Position numbers and translations under genes: made by a program
Shown here: one piece after another, positions 10,721-21,726 of the stretch
How the letters are laid out: each line of letters opens with the position of its first letter
Numbering within the stretch: the stretch's first letter is position 1
Assembly (NCBI GenBank): GCA_034008185.1
Contig: CM067086.1
Span: forward strand, 68,804,286 to 68,868,285
Direction of reading: 5' to 3'
Source: Gorsachius magnificus
Taxonomy: Eukaryota; Chordata; Aves; Pelecaniformes; Ardeidae
DNA: 64,000 bases
The notes under the pieces: generated by a model
What the model saw: the letters and a program-made list of their open reading frames with translations, nothing else
Databases searched by the model: none
Told to the model about the DNA's origin: nothing

Positions 10721-12555
10721 TAGGGATAGACACACTAACCAGCAGATTCATGGACAAGGGAACAGCCTGTCTCTTGGCCAACAGAAACACGTTCTTCAAG
10801 CTTATGAATGCACATCTTACTAACAGGTAAAGAGCGGAGAGGATTATTGTAGGGTAAGAGCCGCCTTTGGCGTGATGGATGGCAGTCGCATGCAAACGTT
10901 GTTACCTACGTGCCAGGGTGAAGTGGACGGTGACGTTGGTGCAGTCATGCATTGCCCATCTGGCAGGCAGAAACCGCTGTATTATCTGTGCTTGCTGGGG
11001 AATTATCTGGGAAATTGATGGGATTTATTGGAAACATCCATTAGATAGCCGCACCTATAAGCTCGTCACAGTTTCTGCAGGCAGTGATGAATTATGTCAG
11101 CTCTTAAATTTACTGTCCCGTAACATGCAAGAAAATCAGAAAGGGGGAAGAAAAACTGGCGTTTGAGCTCAGCCTTATTTAGAATCTTAAAAGAAATTCT
11201 GCCTGTTTGTATGACTTCATTACCCGATTAAGTGGAAGCTGAAATACTTTCAGTCTGCTTTTGAAGGTCATTACTGATTCATCAAGATTCATTACTGCTG
11301 TGGTAATTATGAACATAAGGCCCAGGCACAAAGACGTTTTCCAAATGCCAGGACTTGCACGGATATATTAATATCGCGCTGTGTGTCTGTTTGCTGGTTT
11401 GGGGGAGAATTCTCTCTTCCTGAGGTGCCTGAGGTTCCTCCCGGGGTCACCAAGTGAGGCAGGAGGTGCCACCTCACAAGGCAGGAGGGAGATGGTTTGG
11501 TGTCCTCTGTCCCTCCAGCAGATTGGGAAGGGACGTGTGGCAATGCGAGGGACATGCCAGCCTCTTGGCATACTTGGCATTGCACTTGTTTAGCAGGAAT
11601 ATTTTTTCCCTTGACATTTTGTACTTTCAGCGGGAAAGGCACAGATTTATGTCCTGAGTATCTTACATAAATGGACCTGAAGTAATCCCCTAGCAGCTCC
11701 CCCCCCCCACCTGCCCCATCTCCGTAAAGTAGGTCACTGAATAGTGGAAATGAAAACTCAGATGTTGAATATTTGTCCTATAAAAGCCCCATCATCCATA
11801 AAACCAACCCTGGGCAAATGTTACTGAAAGACAGGATGACTCTTGTGTGTGCGCATGTCATGGGGAATCTGAGGGCAGAAAATGTTAAAACAGCAACAAA
11901 AAAAAAACCCACACCAGTAAAATAGGCTCATGGTAAGCAAAAAGAGAGGTGGATCAGGAGAGCGTGTTAGTCTTTGTATGTGATCTTTCTCTCTGCCTTA
12001 AGTATTGTATTCAAAGCAGGAAGGCTAAGGCTCTGGGTGCTGTATGCTCTGTTCCATATGGGTTCTTTATCCCCCTAAAATCAGGATCAGTCCAGTAAGA
12101 GACGTAACATCTGTCACGTCTGGCTCATTCTCTTTTCGCCTTCCCCCTGGAGGTAGCATCGCTCAGTGAAGTGAGTTGCTGTTTCAGGGGGGCTATTCTG
12201 CTTTATTCGCTGGCTGCACTCCTCTGAATTGCTACTGGAAGAGCCAGGTGGAAGAGACGGCCAATACTCTTGGGCCACCTCCAGGTGGTGGTGACCCTTC
12301 TTCTCCTAAGAGAGTCCTTTCTGCTGTTCCACCCCTACCCAGCATGGGCACAACTAAATGGCCCACGTGGCAAATACATCAAGCAAATTCTTCATCTCCG
12401 GGTGAACCTGAAGATGGGCGGAGCATGTACCACCCCGAGTGGCCTGGGGTAGGCACATCCAGGAGGGGAACATGGGCTTTGGGCATGAGTGCGGGGCAGG
12501 CTGGTGGCCTCCAGATCTCCTGTTCCACCTCCAAGGCTAGTTATGTCAACAGATA
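10721..12555. other. Intron, no recognised element
   Basis: About 1.8 kb of mixed composition with no exon or repeat I can support. Poly-C (11700-11708) and an A-run (11898-11907) are minor. Confidence 0.55.
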
Positions 12556-13021
12556 GAAGTGCCCCTCACTACAAGAAAGACGTTGCCTTGCTGGAACATG
12601 TCCAGAGGAGAGCCACAAAGCTGGGAAGGGGTCTGGAGCACAAGGCTTATGAGGAGCAGCTGAGGGAACTGGGGGTGTTTGGTCTGGAGAAGAGGAGGAT
12701 CCCTACAACTGCCTGAGAGGAGGCTGTAGTGAGGTGGGGGTCGGCCTCTTCTCCCTGGTAACAGGTAATAGGACAAGGGGAAATGGTCTGAAGTTGTGCC
12801 AGGGAAGATTTAGGTTGGACATTAGGAAAAATTTCTTCACAGAAAGGGTTGTCAAGCACTGGAGGGGGCTGCCCAGGGAAGGGGTCGAATCCCCATCTCT
12901 GGAGGTATTTAAAAGAAGGGCAGATGAGGTGCTTAGGGCCAGGGTTTAGTGGTGGGATGGCAGGGTTAGGGGAATGGTTGAGCTTAGGCTTTTCCAACCT
13001 AAATGATTCTATGATTCTATA
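12556..13021 (+). mobile_element. CR1 LINE 3' end, sense
   Basis: The copy starts at GTGCCCCTCACTACAAGAAA, passes the 'VQRRATK' and '[16 protein letters not shown]' blocks and ends in AATGATTCTATGATTCTAT. It is the 'TTAGGGCCAGGGTTT' type. It is followed at once by a 27-base reversed CR1 tip (AGAATCACAGAATCATACAA), so two CR1 ends meet tail to tail at about 13021. Confidence 0.93.
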
Positions 13022-13070
13022 GAATCACAGAATCATACAATCACTTTGATGTGATTTTGTACACTCTGTC

Positions 13071-13193
13071 CAGCCAGGCCGGTCGTCTTCCCCGCCGATT
13101 TGTCTTATGGCACATGGGGAGAGCCTGCTCCTGTGCCTTTAAGACTTCTTCCTTGAAAAATACCCAGCCTTCCTGGACCCCTTTGCCCTTCAG
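13071..13193 (-). mobile_element. Left part of a CR1 ORF2 copy split by a younger CR1
   Basis: Reading leftward, this is the CR1 ORF2 stretch just after the endonuclease domain: the blocks TTCCCCGCCGATTTGTCTTA, CATGGGGAGAGCCTGCTCCT and CCTTCCTGGACCCCTTTGCC are, from memory, part of the linker to the reverse transcriptase in bird CR1. The other part of the same copy resumes at 13711, across a sense CR1 insertion. Similarity is recalled, not computed. Confidence 0.65.
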
Positions 13194-13710
13194 CGTCCAG
13201 CTCTGGAGCCCTCAGCACAAGAAGGACATGGACCTGTTGGAGTGGGTCCAGAGGAGGGCTACAAAAATGATCCGAGGGCTGGAGCACCTCTCCTATGAGG
13301 ACAGACTGAGGGAGTTGGGCTTGTTCAGTCTGGAGAAGAGAAGGCTGTGGGGAGACCTGATTACGGCCTTTCAGTATCTAAAGGGGGCCTATAGGAAAGA
13401 TGGGGACAATCTTTTTAGTAGGGCCAGCTGTGACAGGACAAGGGGTAATGGTTTTAAGCTAAACCAGGGTAGGTTTAGACTGGATATAAGGAGGAAATTC
13501 TTTACTATGAGGGTGGTGAAACACTGGAACAGGTTGCCCAGAGAGGTGGTGGAGGCCCCATCCCTGGAAACATTCAAGGTCAGGTTGGATGGGGCTCTGA
13601 GCAACCTGATCTAGTTAGTGGTGTCCCTGCTCACTGCAGGGGGGTTGGACTAGATGACCTCTAGGGGTCCCTTCCAACCTAAAACATTCTATGATTCTAT
13701 GATTCTATGA
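13194..13710 (+). mobile_element. CR1 LINE 3' end, sense, nested inside another CR1
   Basis: The copy begins TCCAGCTCTGGAGCCCTCAG and encodes an almost unbroken ORF2 C-terminus (open from 13051 to 13614, with '[20 protein letters not shown]', '[20 protein letters not shown]' and '[16 protein letters not shown]' before the stop). The 3' UTR and the tail ATTCTATGATTCTATGATTC follow. The intact frame marks it as one of the younger copies. It sits inside a minus-strand CR1 ORF2 copy. Confidence 0.93.
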
Positions 13711-14378
13711 TCTCCCAAGGGACTCTCCCAAGCAGTGTTCTGAGCAGGTCAAAGTCTGCCCTCCGGAAATCCATGGTGGCGGTCTTGCTGACCCCCTTCC
13801 TTACCTCACCAAAGATTGAAAACTCTACCATTTCATGATCACTAAGGCCAAGACGACCTCCGACCACCACCTCTCCCACCAGTCCTTCTCTGTTAGTGAA
13901 CAGGAGGTCAAGCAGGGCACCTCCCCTGGTAGGCTCACTTACCAGCTGTGTCAGGAAGTTCTCTTCCACACACTGCAGGAGCATTCTGGACTGTTTCCTT
14001 TCTGCTGTGTTGTATTTCCAGCAGATGTCTGGGAAGTTGAAGTCCCCCACAAGAATAAGAGCTCGTGACTGAGAGACTCCTGCCAGCCACTTGTAGAATA
14101 CTTTGTCAACGTCCTCATCCTGGTCGGGTGGTCTGTAACAGACTCCCAACAGGATATCTTTTCTGTTGGCCTCCCCCCTCATCCTCACCCATAAGCACTC
14201 GGCTTCACCACAAGCGTCAAGCTCTGTACAATCGAAACACTCCCTAACATACAGAGCCACCCCACCGCCTCTCCTTCCTTGCCTGTCCCATCTGAAGAGT
14301 TTGTAGCCATCCATCGCAGCACTCCAGTCAGGGGAGGCATCCCACCACGTTTCTGTGATGGTGACTACGTCATAGCCA
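13697..14378 (-). mobile_element. CR1 ORF2 endonuclease segment, open for 205 codons
   Basis: Minus-strand CR1 sequence runs from about 14378 to 13711, and the open frame (14314 to 13697) keeps the apurinic-endonuclease domain of ORF2. Seen motifs: 'RRGGGVALYVRE', 'ECLWVRM', 'LLGVCYRPPDQDEDVD', 'LILVGDFNFPDICW' (metal-binding GDFN), 'LLDLLFTNREGLV' and 'LSDHEMVEFSIF' (catalytic SDH). In a live element this domain nicks target DNA to prime reverse transcription. The copy is truncated at its 5' side, and its 3' side is interrupted by the sense CR1 that ends at 13710; the last codons of the open frame come from that element's tail. It is a relic, not a host gene. Confidence 0.9.
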
Positions 14379-15392
14379 TATACATTCTAGTATATATGAG
14401 GCTGTGTAGCCTCCCTGCAGTATAAGAGGGCTTCCCTGTCAAGCTAATCAGCTATCTATTAAATAATGAATTAATTAAATGCCCAGGCTGATGTGTTAGG
14501 ACATGTGGCCCTGGTCTGTTTGTGAAGTGTGTGTCCTCTGGTCATCTTGTTTGTCCTTTGATGATACATAAAAGAGACCTTCATTTTCGTTCTAAATGTT
14601 TATTAAAATCATAGTACTGCCTCTTTGCATAATGAAAAAATGTTTTTTGTGAGATGATTAGTGGTTCAATTAAGATATTTGCAAACCTTAAGCACTGTCC
14701 AGAGTGATCGTTCACGGGCAACCCTGAGACATACCAGAAAATAGACAGACGTTTCATTACCGCAGCAAATTGATTATTTTTGTGAGCCATTATCTTTGGA
14801 GTTTATCTTTGAAAGGAATAGGTGAACAGAAGGGACAGATAAATGCCGGATTTTGTTAAAAAGCTTTTTCTTTTATAGTTCTATTTTAGTACTTAATGTG
14901 CAGAGATTTTTCTTCTTAATTCCATCCCTGGGAGCCGCCGTCCCTTCCCATCACACAGCTCGCGGCACAGCTGCCACCTCCTGCTCTGAAGCCCCTTCCC
15001 TCCCCAGCACCTGGGTCCCCCCGGGAAATCTGATGTCTCCAGAATGCATTCATCCACTGGCTTGACTTTGGCTGGGTTTCTGGGAGCAGACACCCTTCTC
15101 AGCAGCCACGTATTGCCGAGCCTCTTTATTCTTCTCCGGAGGGCTGTAGAGCCGGCTCATCATCTCGCATTGCATATGGCTCATGGAGCTCCTCAGCATG
15201 ACTCCTGCGAGAACACTGGAAGCTAATTTAGCTAATTCGCTACCGGCTGAGTGTGTTCTGGGTTTAAAATGTGCCTCTTCAGAGTCTGACTGCGGAGGAA
15301 GGTGGCGTTTTAAGGTATTAGAAGTATGTTGAGGTACAAGAGCTGATTCTGGAATGGTTTTACTGTCTAAGCAGATCTCCTATATAAGCCCC
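14379..15392. other. Intron, no recognised element
   Basis: AT-rich in 14380-14900, then more GC-rich. No exon or named repeat was found. Confidence 0.55.
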
Positions 15393-16039
15393 TGTCATGG
15401 ATGGAGGGAGAGGGAGGCAAAAATAATACGGTTTATTGGTGTAAAACAGTGAGTTAACAAAGTTCAGTGGTAAATGCGACAATAGTTTATGAGATTCGAT
15501 GGCAAGGTACACTTAGTTATTTACTGCATAGAGGACAGGGTCAGACAAAGCTGTCAGGGAGACCCTCCCATTGAGGCATGAGGTTCAGAAAAGATCCCCT
15601 TGCTTTCTAAACTCCTTCCTCAGAGAGGAGTCTGGGTGTAGCTGGATCCAATCCTAGTCCCAGACTTGGTCAACGGTTTATGTCTCATGGATTATATATG
15701 CGCAATTAATCCTTTATGTCACTTAGCTAAAGTTTCAAAGTTAGAATGCTCTTAGTCACTTAACCGAGGATCTGCAGGGGTCAGGAATCTCTCAGCCTCG
15801 AGGAGTGACCTTGAGAGGCATCCCTGCTCCTGGGGAGATCCTGGCGTGCAGCTGCTGCCATGCAGGAGAGCTCCAAGGGCTCTGGGGCTGCTCGCTATTG
15901 ATGGGGGTAAGGTAATTGGCTCATAATCATATTTGCATACTGACCACTGTGCTTACTACATTCCACAGTAGCCCTTGGCTATGGTGTTGTTATCTGTCTC
16001 CCCCACATCCACTGGATGCATCCTTCATGACCAGACACA
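15393..16039 (-). mobile_element. Candidate solo LTR of a second ERV family, antisense
   Basis: The segment is bounded by TGTCATGGATGGAGGGAG on the left and GACCAGACACA on the right, giving TG...CA ends on either strand. Read on the minus strand it starts TGTGTCTGGTCATGAAGG and carries AATAAACCGTATTATTTT near its end (AATAAA at 15438-15433), as an LTR polyadenylation signal would. The 647-base length suits a solo LTR. I see no clear target-site duplication, and the family is judged only by general resemblance to bird LTRs. Confidence 0.5.
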
Positions 16040-17431
16040 TCCATCACCACCACCACGGGTGGTTATCGCTTGGAAGAGGTGAAGGGAGGGGGAGTTGGAG
16101 GCGAGGGGGGAGCACATTGCCACAGCCCCCCCCCCATGAAATCTGTGGTTGATGTTCATGCCTTCTCTTGAAATTTGAAGTGGCTTGTGCCTAAGAGAAC
16201 GTGGGCTGCAATGATTTCTCCTCGTTGAGTTATGAGCAGGACAGCACACAGGCAACCAGGGCAACAGGAACAGAAAGCGACCGTGAAATCAAGACATGAT
16301 TTCCGTACAGGTCGCTCAATTTACTGTCCGTGTGAGTAACTAGACACATCCTCTTCCATGGCAATGAACGGTTAAAGTAAATTCTCTTGGCTTCAGCTGC
16401 TTTTCCAATCATTGGGCTGGATCCGCAGCCTCCCCCCGGGCTCTTTCCTCGCCCCAGGGACCTTTTCAGCGTATGCTTCCCCGGTATTCCCCAACACTTC
16501 TTCTAAAAGAAACGCACATGAAGGGTATGCTGAGCAGTTTTAGTCTCTGTTTGCAGAAATGTCTGGAGAACCTGGATAATTATCTCTTGCTGCCCTTCAC
16601 AGGCTAAATGAGCTTGCTCAAATACATTTTGTATAACAGCTCGGCTTCTCATAGCAAAGCTCAGTCTGGCCTGTCTTAAAAACCCCTCCATCACATACGG
16701 AGTATGAATCATGAACAGGGACCGAAATGCATGTCTCTGGCAGGGAATGATTAATACCAGAGATTCAGACCTTCAGATTCATAAATATTACAGAAGGAGG
16801 ATACGCAAATAATTTCACCTCTACCTCCTAGCCAGTACAGTGCAGATTCTTCAGTATTCCTTCTCCAGGCCGGTTTTAAATTACTTGAACAATGTGACTT
16901 CCAACACTTCTTTTGGAAGATTATCTCCGAGTAATCTCCAGTACGGATTATTTCTTGATACGCAACTCAAACACTCCTTTGCTTCACTTTATCCTATAAT
17001 TACCAGTTATTACCATTAGTCCGTGTTAAGCAGCCTGATGGCACTAGCCCACGACTCCTCCCAGCCCACAGCCTCCCCGCCATTGCTGAGGTTGGCAGTC
17101 AGTGCTTCAGGGCTACAGCTTCTCCTTCTGCCCATTTACGGTGCCCGAGGAAAAGCAGAAGTGACCAAAGCCTCTGCTTCAACCTGTGTCATCCGTAATC
17201 CCCAGTAAAGAGCTGAGGAGTTGTGGTGTCCCCTCCCAAGCTTACCATGGGGTCACCGCTTCAAGGAGCTCCTTGTCCTCCTCACGTTGGCTGTCTTCTG
17301 CCACTTTGAATGATTTCTGTGTAAGCAGATTGTTGCCTCTGCCGTTGCCTCTTTGGCAATTAATTAAGCTATTTAGAGGTTCAAAATAGGGACAGTAACT
17401 TGACCCATCAGGATTTCTGGTCTTCTTATCT
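16040..17431. other. Intron, no recognised element
   Basis: No exon, RNA gene or repeat supported. A C9 run lies near 16125-16134. Confidence 0.5.
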
Positions 17432-17788
17432 TCTGAAGAAGACTGAGAGGGGACCTCATCAACACATACAAGTATCTCAAGGGTGGGGGTCCCAAGGACA
17501 GAGACAGACTCTTCCCAGTGGTGCCCAGTGCCAGGACAAGGGGCAATGGGCACAAACTGCAGCAGAAGAGGTTCCAGTTGAATGTGAGGAAGAACTTCTT
17601 GACTTTGAGGGTGATGGAGCCCTGGCCCAGGCTGCCCAGGGGGGCTGTGGAGTCTCCTTCTATGGAGATATTCAACCCCCGCTGTCCTGTGCCCCCTGCT
17701 CTGGGTGAGCCTGCTTGAGCAGGGGGGTGGCACTGGGTGAGCTCCAGAGGGCCCTGCCAACCCCTGCCAGTCTGGGATTCTGGGATTT
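17432..17788 (+). mobile_element. CR1 LINE 3' end, sense
   Basis: The copy opens near GAAGACTGAGAGGGGACCTC and reads through 'STYKYLKGGG...[15 protein letters not shown]' and the GCCCCCTGCTCTGGGTGAGC block to a tail of the GGGATTCTGGGATT variety. It is the 'CTGCTCTGGGTGAGCCTGC' type, shared with 21727, 22139, 26996 and 42765. Confidence 0.93.
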
Positions 17789-18525
17789 CAAAAATCTAGA
17801 GTAGAACCAGATTGGGTCCACCCAGAACGTGTAGTGAATAAACACATTAGGCTCACCCATTTTGGCTTTTTCTTTGAAATAACTACTTTGGTCCTGTCCC
17901 TGTCTCCTTTAGACACGATGACTGTGCTGGGTCAAGGATCCCAGGTAGAACTGCCACAGGAGATCAGACGGAAGGGTCTGGTCTGGTTTCCTACCTCCAG
18001 TAACAGACAGACATGTCTTCCTAGGGAGCAGTTTAACAAAAAAAAAGAGGACAAGAATACAGTGGTACCTTCTGCCCTTCTGCTGAGTCAGCGACTTTCG
18101 GAGGCAAGGGTTGCCTCAGACCATTTTATTTAAGAGCCAGGAGTGGACGTATATCAACAGCAGCCCTCTTACGCGTTTGCCTCTGCCAATTTTGGAGGAT
18201 AATAGCGTGGGTTTTTAAAGTAGCCTACTTTAGTGTTACCAGCACTTTTGTTTTTCAAGCGATTAACCCTCTATTTCAGGAAACAGATATAACTGCTAAG
18301 ATATTAACTTCTTTTTTCAGCCACTTGCTGCATAAATAAGGTAGCATTTTTTGTTTCAAATAGAGGGTTTAGCTAATTCCTAATTCTGCCCAAGCAGGAG
18401 CAGAACTGACCTTTATTTACAGCAGGCTGTGCTGCAGGAGACGTGCTGCTGCCTCGGCGGGGAGGGCTGGCCCCTCCGAAATGCTGCCTGTGCCACAGCA
18501 GCACCTGCCAGGAGAGGGAGGCTGG
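17789..18525. other. Intron, no recognised element
   Basis: AT-rich to 18370, then GC-richer towards the minisatellite. Nothing recognised. Confidence 0.5.
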
Positions 18526-18900
18526 CACAGCCAGTGGCACCCCGGCATAGCCGGTAGCACCCCAGCACAGCTGACGGCACCCCGACACAGCTAGTGGCAC
18601 CCCAACACAGCCGGTGGACCCCAACACAGCCGGCGGCACCCCAACACAGCCGGCAGCACCCCAGCACAGCTGACGGCACCCCGACACAGCTAGTGGCACC
18701 CCAACACAGCCGGTGGCACCCCAACACAGCCGGCAGCACCCCAGCACAGCCAGCGGCACCCCGACACACCTGATGGCACCCCAACACAGCTGCGGCACCC
18801 CAACACAGCCAGCGGCACCCCAACACAGCCGGCGGCACCCCAACACAGCTGGCGGCACCCCAACACAGCCGGCAGCACCCCAAGACAGCCAGTGGCACCC
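18526..18900. repeat. 20-bp minisatellite, about 19 units
   Basis: Tandem units close to GGCACCCCAACACAGCCGGC, mostly 20 bases and occasionally 19, run without interruption. A larger period is visible: the four-unit string from 18551 (CCCAGCACAGCTGACGGCAC and following) recurs about 100 bases later from 18651. Because 60 bases make 20 codons and the unit lacks stops, long frames stay open on both strands (18373-19011 and 18413-19021 minus, 18713-19339 plus). These are repeat artefacts, not proteins. Confidence 0.93.
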
Positions 18901-18904
18901 TGCT

Positions 18905-19078
18905 CGCCCCCTTGGCACTCCTTGCTTGCACACCCTTGCTCCTGCACCTTTGCTTGCGCACCCTCGCACCCTTGCTCGTGCACCTTTGCTCGTGCACGTT
19001 GGCTTGTGCACCCTTGTTCACCCACCTTTGCTCATTCGTCTTGGCTTGTGCACCCGTGCTCAGGCACCCTCACTTCCA
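18905..19078. repeat. Second, degenerate 14-15-bp minisatellite
   Basis: Directly after the 20-bp array, imperfect units of the kind TTGCTCGTGCACC (13-16 bases, with variants such as TTTGCTTGCGCACC and TTGGCTTGTGCACC) recur about ten times. Unit length and sequence vary much more than in the first array. It stops where the sense CR1 at 19083 begins. Confidence 0.75.
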
Positions 19079-19082
19079 GCAA

Positions 19083-19352
19083 CGGGCGACAGGATGAGAG
19101 CAAACGGCCTCAAGTTGTGCCAGGGCAGGGTGAGGTTGGCCCTGGGGAACAATTCCTTCCCCCAAAGGGCTGTCAGGGGCTGGAAGGGGCTGCCCAGGGA
19201 AGGGGTCGAGTCCCCAGCCCTGGGGGGATTTAACAGCCGGGCAGAGGCGGTGCTGAGGGCCAGGGTTTGGGGGTGGGATGGCAGGGGTGGGGGAACGGTT
19301 GGGCTGGGGGAGCTTAAAGGGCTTTTCCAACCTAAATGATTCGATGAGTCCA
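19083..19352 (+). mobile_element. CR1 LINE 3' end, sense
   Basis: The copy starts at GGGCGACAGGATGAGAGC, then GTTGTGCCAGGGCAGGGTGA, GGGCCAGGGTTTGGGGGTGG and a mutated tail AATGATTCGATGAGTCCATG. It is of the 'TTAGGGCCAGGGTTT' type and abuts the minisatellite pair. Confidence 0.94.
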
Positions 19353-19856
19353 TGTTTCTACACCCTTCCCTGCACAGACTCACTGGGCCCTCCTCCTCCT
19401 CCTCCTGCGACTCAGCCGCCTGGTCCCTGACCCTGGGGCCTCCCTACGTCTTTTGTCATAGTAAGGGAAGAAGATTTTCTCCTCAATTCTCTAGCTCTCC
19501 CCCTCTACCCTCCCTCCCCACCCCCCGATTTCTCTGTGGGCATTGCATTGATTTGGGTTTCTTTTGTGCCTTTTTTTGGCTTTATTGCTTATGAAAACAA
19601 GTCATACATGATCAGGCTGCCAGTGCCTGTCAGTCGGTGTGTTGCAGTCTTCCACACCCCCTGATGGTTTTTGACCCTGTAGCTAATTTAAGCCATATTT
19701 GACAGCAGAATAGACATCTCAGAGATAATTAAGTACCTGTGAGTTTGTGAAAATAAATAGATGGGTATAAAAAGGGAAACTTTACCAAAACCCCTCCCTA
19801 AGCAAATATTCAGTGCTGTCCTGCTTCCCAAGCCCTTCCTGGGCTTCCTAAGCCCA
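19353..19856. other. Intron, no recognised element
   Basis: Pyrimidine-rich near 19490-19525, with nothing recognised otherwise. Confidence 0.5.
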
Positions 19857-20739
19857 GAGAGTTGTGGTCAATGGAGTTAAATCCAGTTGGTGGCCGGTCA
19901 CAAGTGGTGTCCCCCAGGGCTCAGTGCTGGGGCCAGTTCTGTTTAACATCTTTATCAACAATCTGGACGAGGGGATCGAGAGCAACCTCAGTCAGTTTGG
20001 AGATGACACCAAGATGGGTGGGAGTGTGGATTTGCTGGGGGGGAGGAGGGCTCTGCAGAGGGACCTGGCCAGGCTGGATCCATGGGCCAAGGACAACTGA
20101 GTGACGTTCAACAAGGCCAAGGGCTGGGTCCTGCCCTGGGGTCACGACAACCCCACGTAACGCTACAGGCATGGGGAAGAGCATCTGGAAAGCTGCCTGG
20201 TGGAAAAGGAGCTGGGGGTGTTGGTTGACAGGGGGCTGAATATGAGCCAGCAGGGTGCCCAGGTGGCCAAGAGGGCCAACAGCATCCTGGCTTGTATCAG
20301 GAGTGGTGTGGCCAGCAGGAGCAGGGCAGGGACCGTGCCCCTGTGCTGGGCACTGGGGGGGCCGCCCCTCAAATGCTGGGGTCAGGGTTGGGCCCCTCCC
20401 TCCCCGAAGGACCTGGAGGGGCTGGAGCGTGTCCAGAGAAGGGCAGCGGAGCTGGGAGGGGGGGGGCGGCTGCTCGGGGGGGGGGTGGGCGGGCCCCGAA
20501 GTTGTGCCAGGGCAGGGTGAGGTTGGCCCTGGGGAACAATTCCTTCCCCCAAGGGCTGTCAGGCCCTGGAAGGGGCTGCCTGGGGCAGGGGTCGAGTCCC
20601 CAGCCCTGGGGGGATTTAACAGCCGGGCAGAGGCGGTGCTGAGGGCCAGGGTTTGGGGGTGGGATGGCAGGGGTAGGGGAACAGTTGAGCTTGTTGATCT
20701 TAAAGGGCTTTTCCCCCAAACTTTGATTCTGTGATTCTA
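19857..20739 (+). mobile_element. CR1 LINE, ORF2 reverse-transcriptase C-terminal part plus 3' end, sense
   Basis: The left end encodes '[20 protein letters not shown]...[15 protein letters not shown]', CR1 reverse transcriptase, open to 20100. The catalytic box reads FGDD where CR1 normally has FADD. The rest keeps the 'GKSIW', 'LGVLVDRGLNMSQQ', 'GTVPLCWALGGPP' blocks with frameshifts, then a G-run-rich segment (20456-20498), the GTTGTGCCAGGGCAGGG block and a tail TTTGATTCTGTGATTCTA. It is the same subfamily as the copies at 36530-37300 and 51840-52481. Confidence 0.94.
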
Positions 20740-21726
20740 ATTAGCCAGCAGAGAATCAGGATACCAGTTACAGGGGACCCGTAGCCATAATTGCTGTGCT
20801 GGGGGCACAGAAATTCGTCATGGGAGCTCCCTGTTTTGGACACCATCAGTCAAATGTGCGATGTGAAAGCTGCAGCCAAGCTTCTTATTTATGGCAATGC
20901 CCATGAAGTGATTTGTTTTAATAGATGGCCTTGTCTGTCCCCCCCCCCCTTCTGTTTCTAGTAACAAGAACATTAATAAGTACAGTAAACCATAATAATA
21001 TATTGGCTGGCTTACAACGTGACAGCTACTGGTTGTGTTGCAAAATGCCACAGGAGAAGATGAGTCAGGGTATTTTAAGGTATCTCACCATCTGGGGCAC
21101 TGATAGGGCCTATCTTATCAGCCTGCCTGCAGACCTCCTAGGCTATGGTCCTTATCTTGGCAGCCTGCAGTTTTGGCACTGCTGTTATCTCTAGTTCTCA
21201 GAAAGAAAACCGAGTTAAAGAGCGGGTAAATTACTTGCTCACAGTTGCACAGGACCTTCTTGGCATGCATCTTTTTTTTTTTTCCTTCCCCCCAGCCCCC
21301 CCACAGCTGCATGTCCTGTGCCATTCACTCACAAATGCCTGCAGAAGCTACAGGTCGCCTTGAGAAGCAGGGTGGATTCTGTCCTGGTTTCTTCCTTATA
21401 TGATTCACGGTTTGCTCTGAGCATACAAATTTCTGAATTCCCCCTGTCGCTTGGTCTAGGGATGCCACCCTTTGGAGCTGGCGGGCTCCCAGGGCTGGAG
21501 CTGGGGGCCGCTGCCCTCCTGCATCCCCACAGGGCGGCTGCACCGGAGCAAAACTTCATGAGCCCCCAGCTGCACTCCTACATCTCTGCCCCCCTTCCTC
21601 TCTAGGTCCCCCTCAAGAGCACGCTAAATTTGTCTGTTTAGTCCTCCCATGACGAGCTTAACGAGGGACTTTCTTCAACCAGAAGAACCTTGTGGATATG
21701 TTTATATACATTGTATATGTCCCCCA
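20740..21726. other. Intron, no recognised element
   Basis: Contains a C10 run at about 20940-20949 and a T-run at 21271-21281. No exon or repeat I can name. Confidence 0.5.

Noticed and set aside
13194..14378. Twin-priming inversion of a single CR1
   Set aside because: Twin priming would put the inverted 5' part to the left of the sense 3' end; here it is on the right, and ORF2 continuity appears to resume to the left.
18373..19339. Open frames of 111-212 codons on both strands over the minisatellite
   Set aside because: They are translations of a stop-free 20-base repeat in several frames at once; low-complexity, no start context, no domain.
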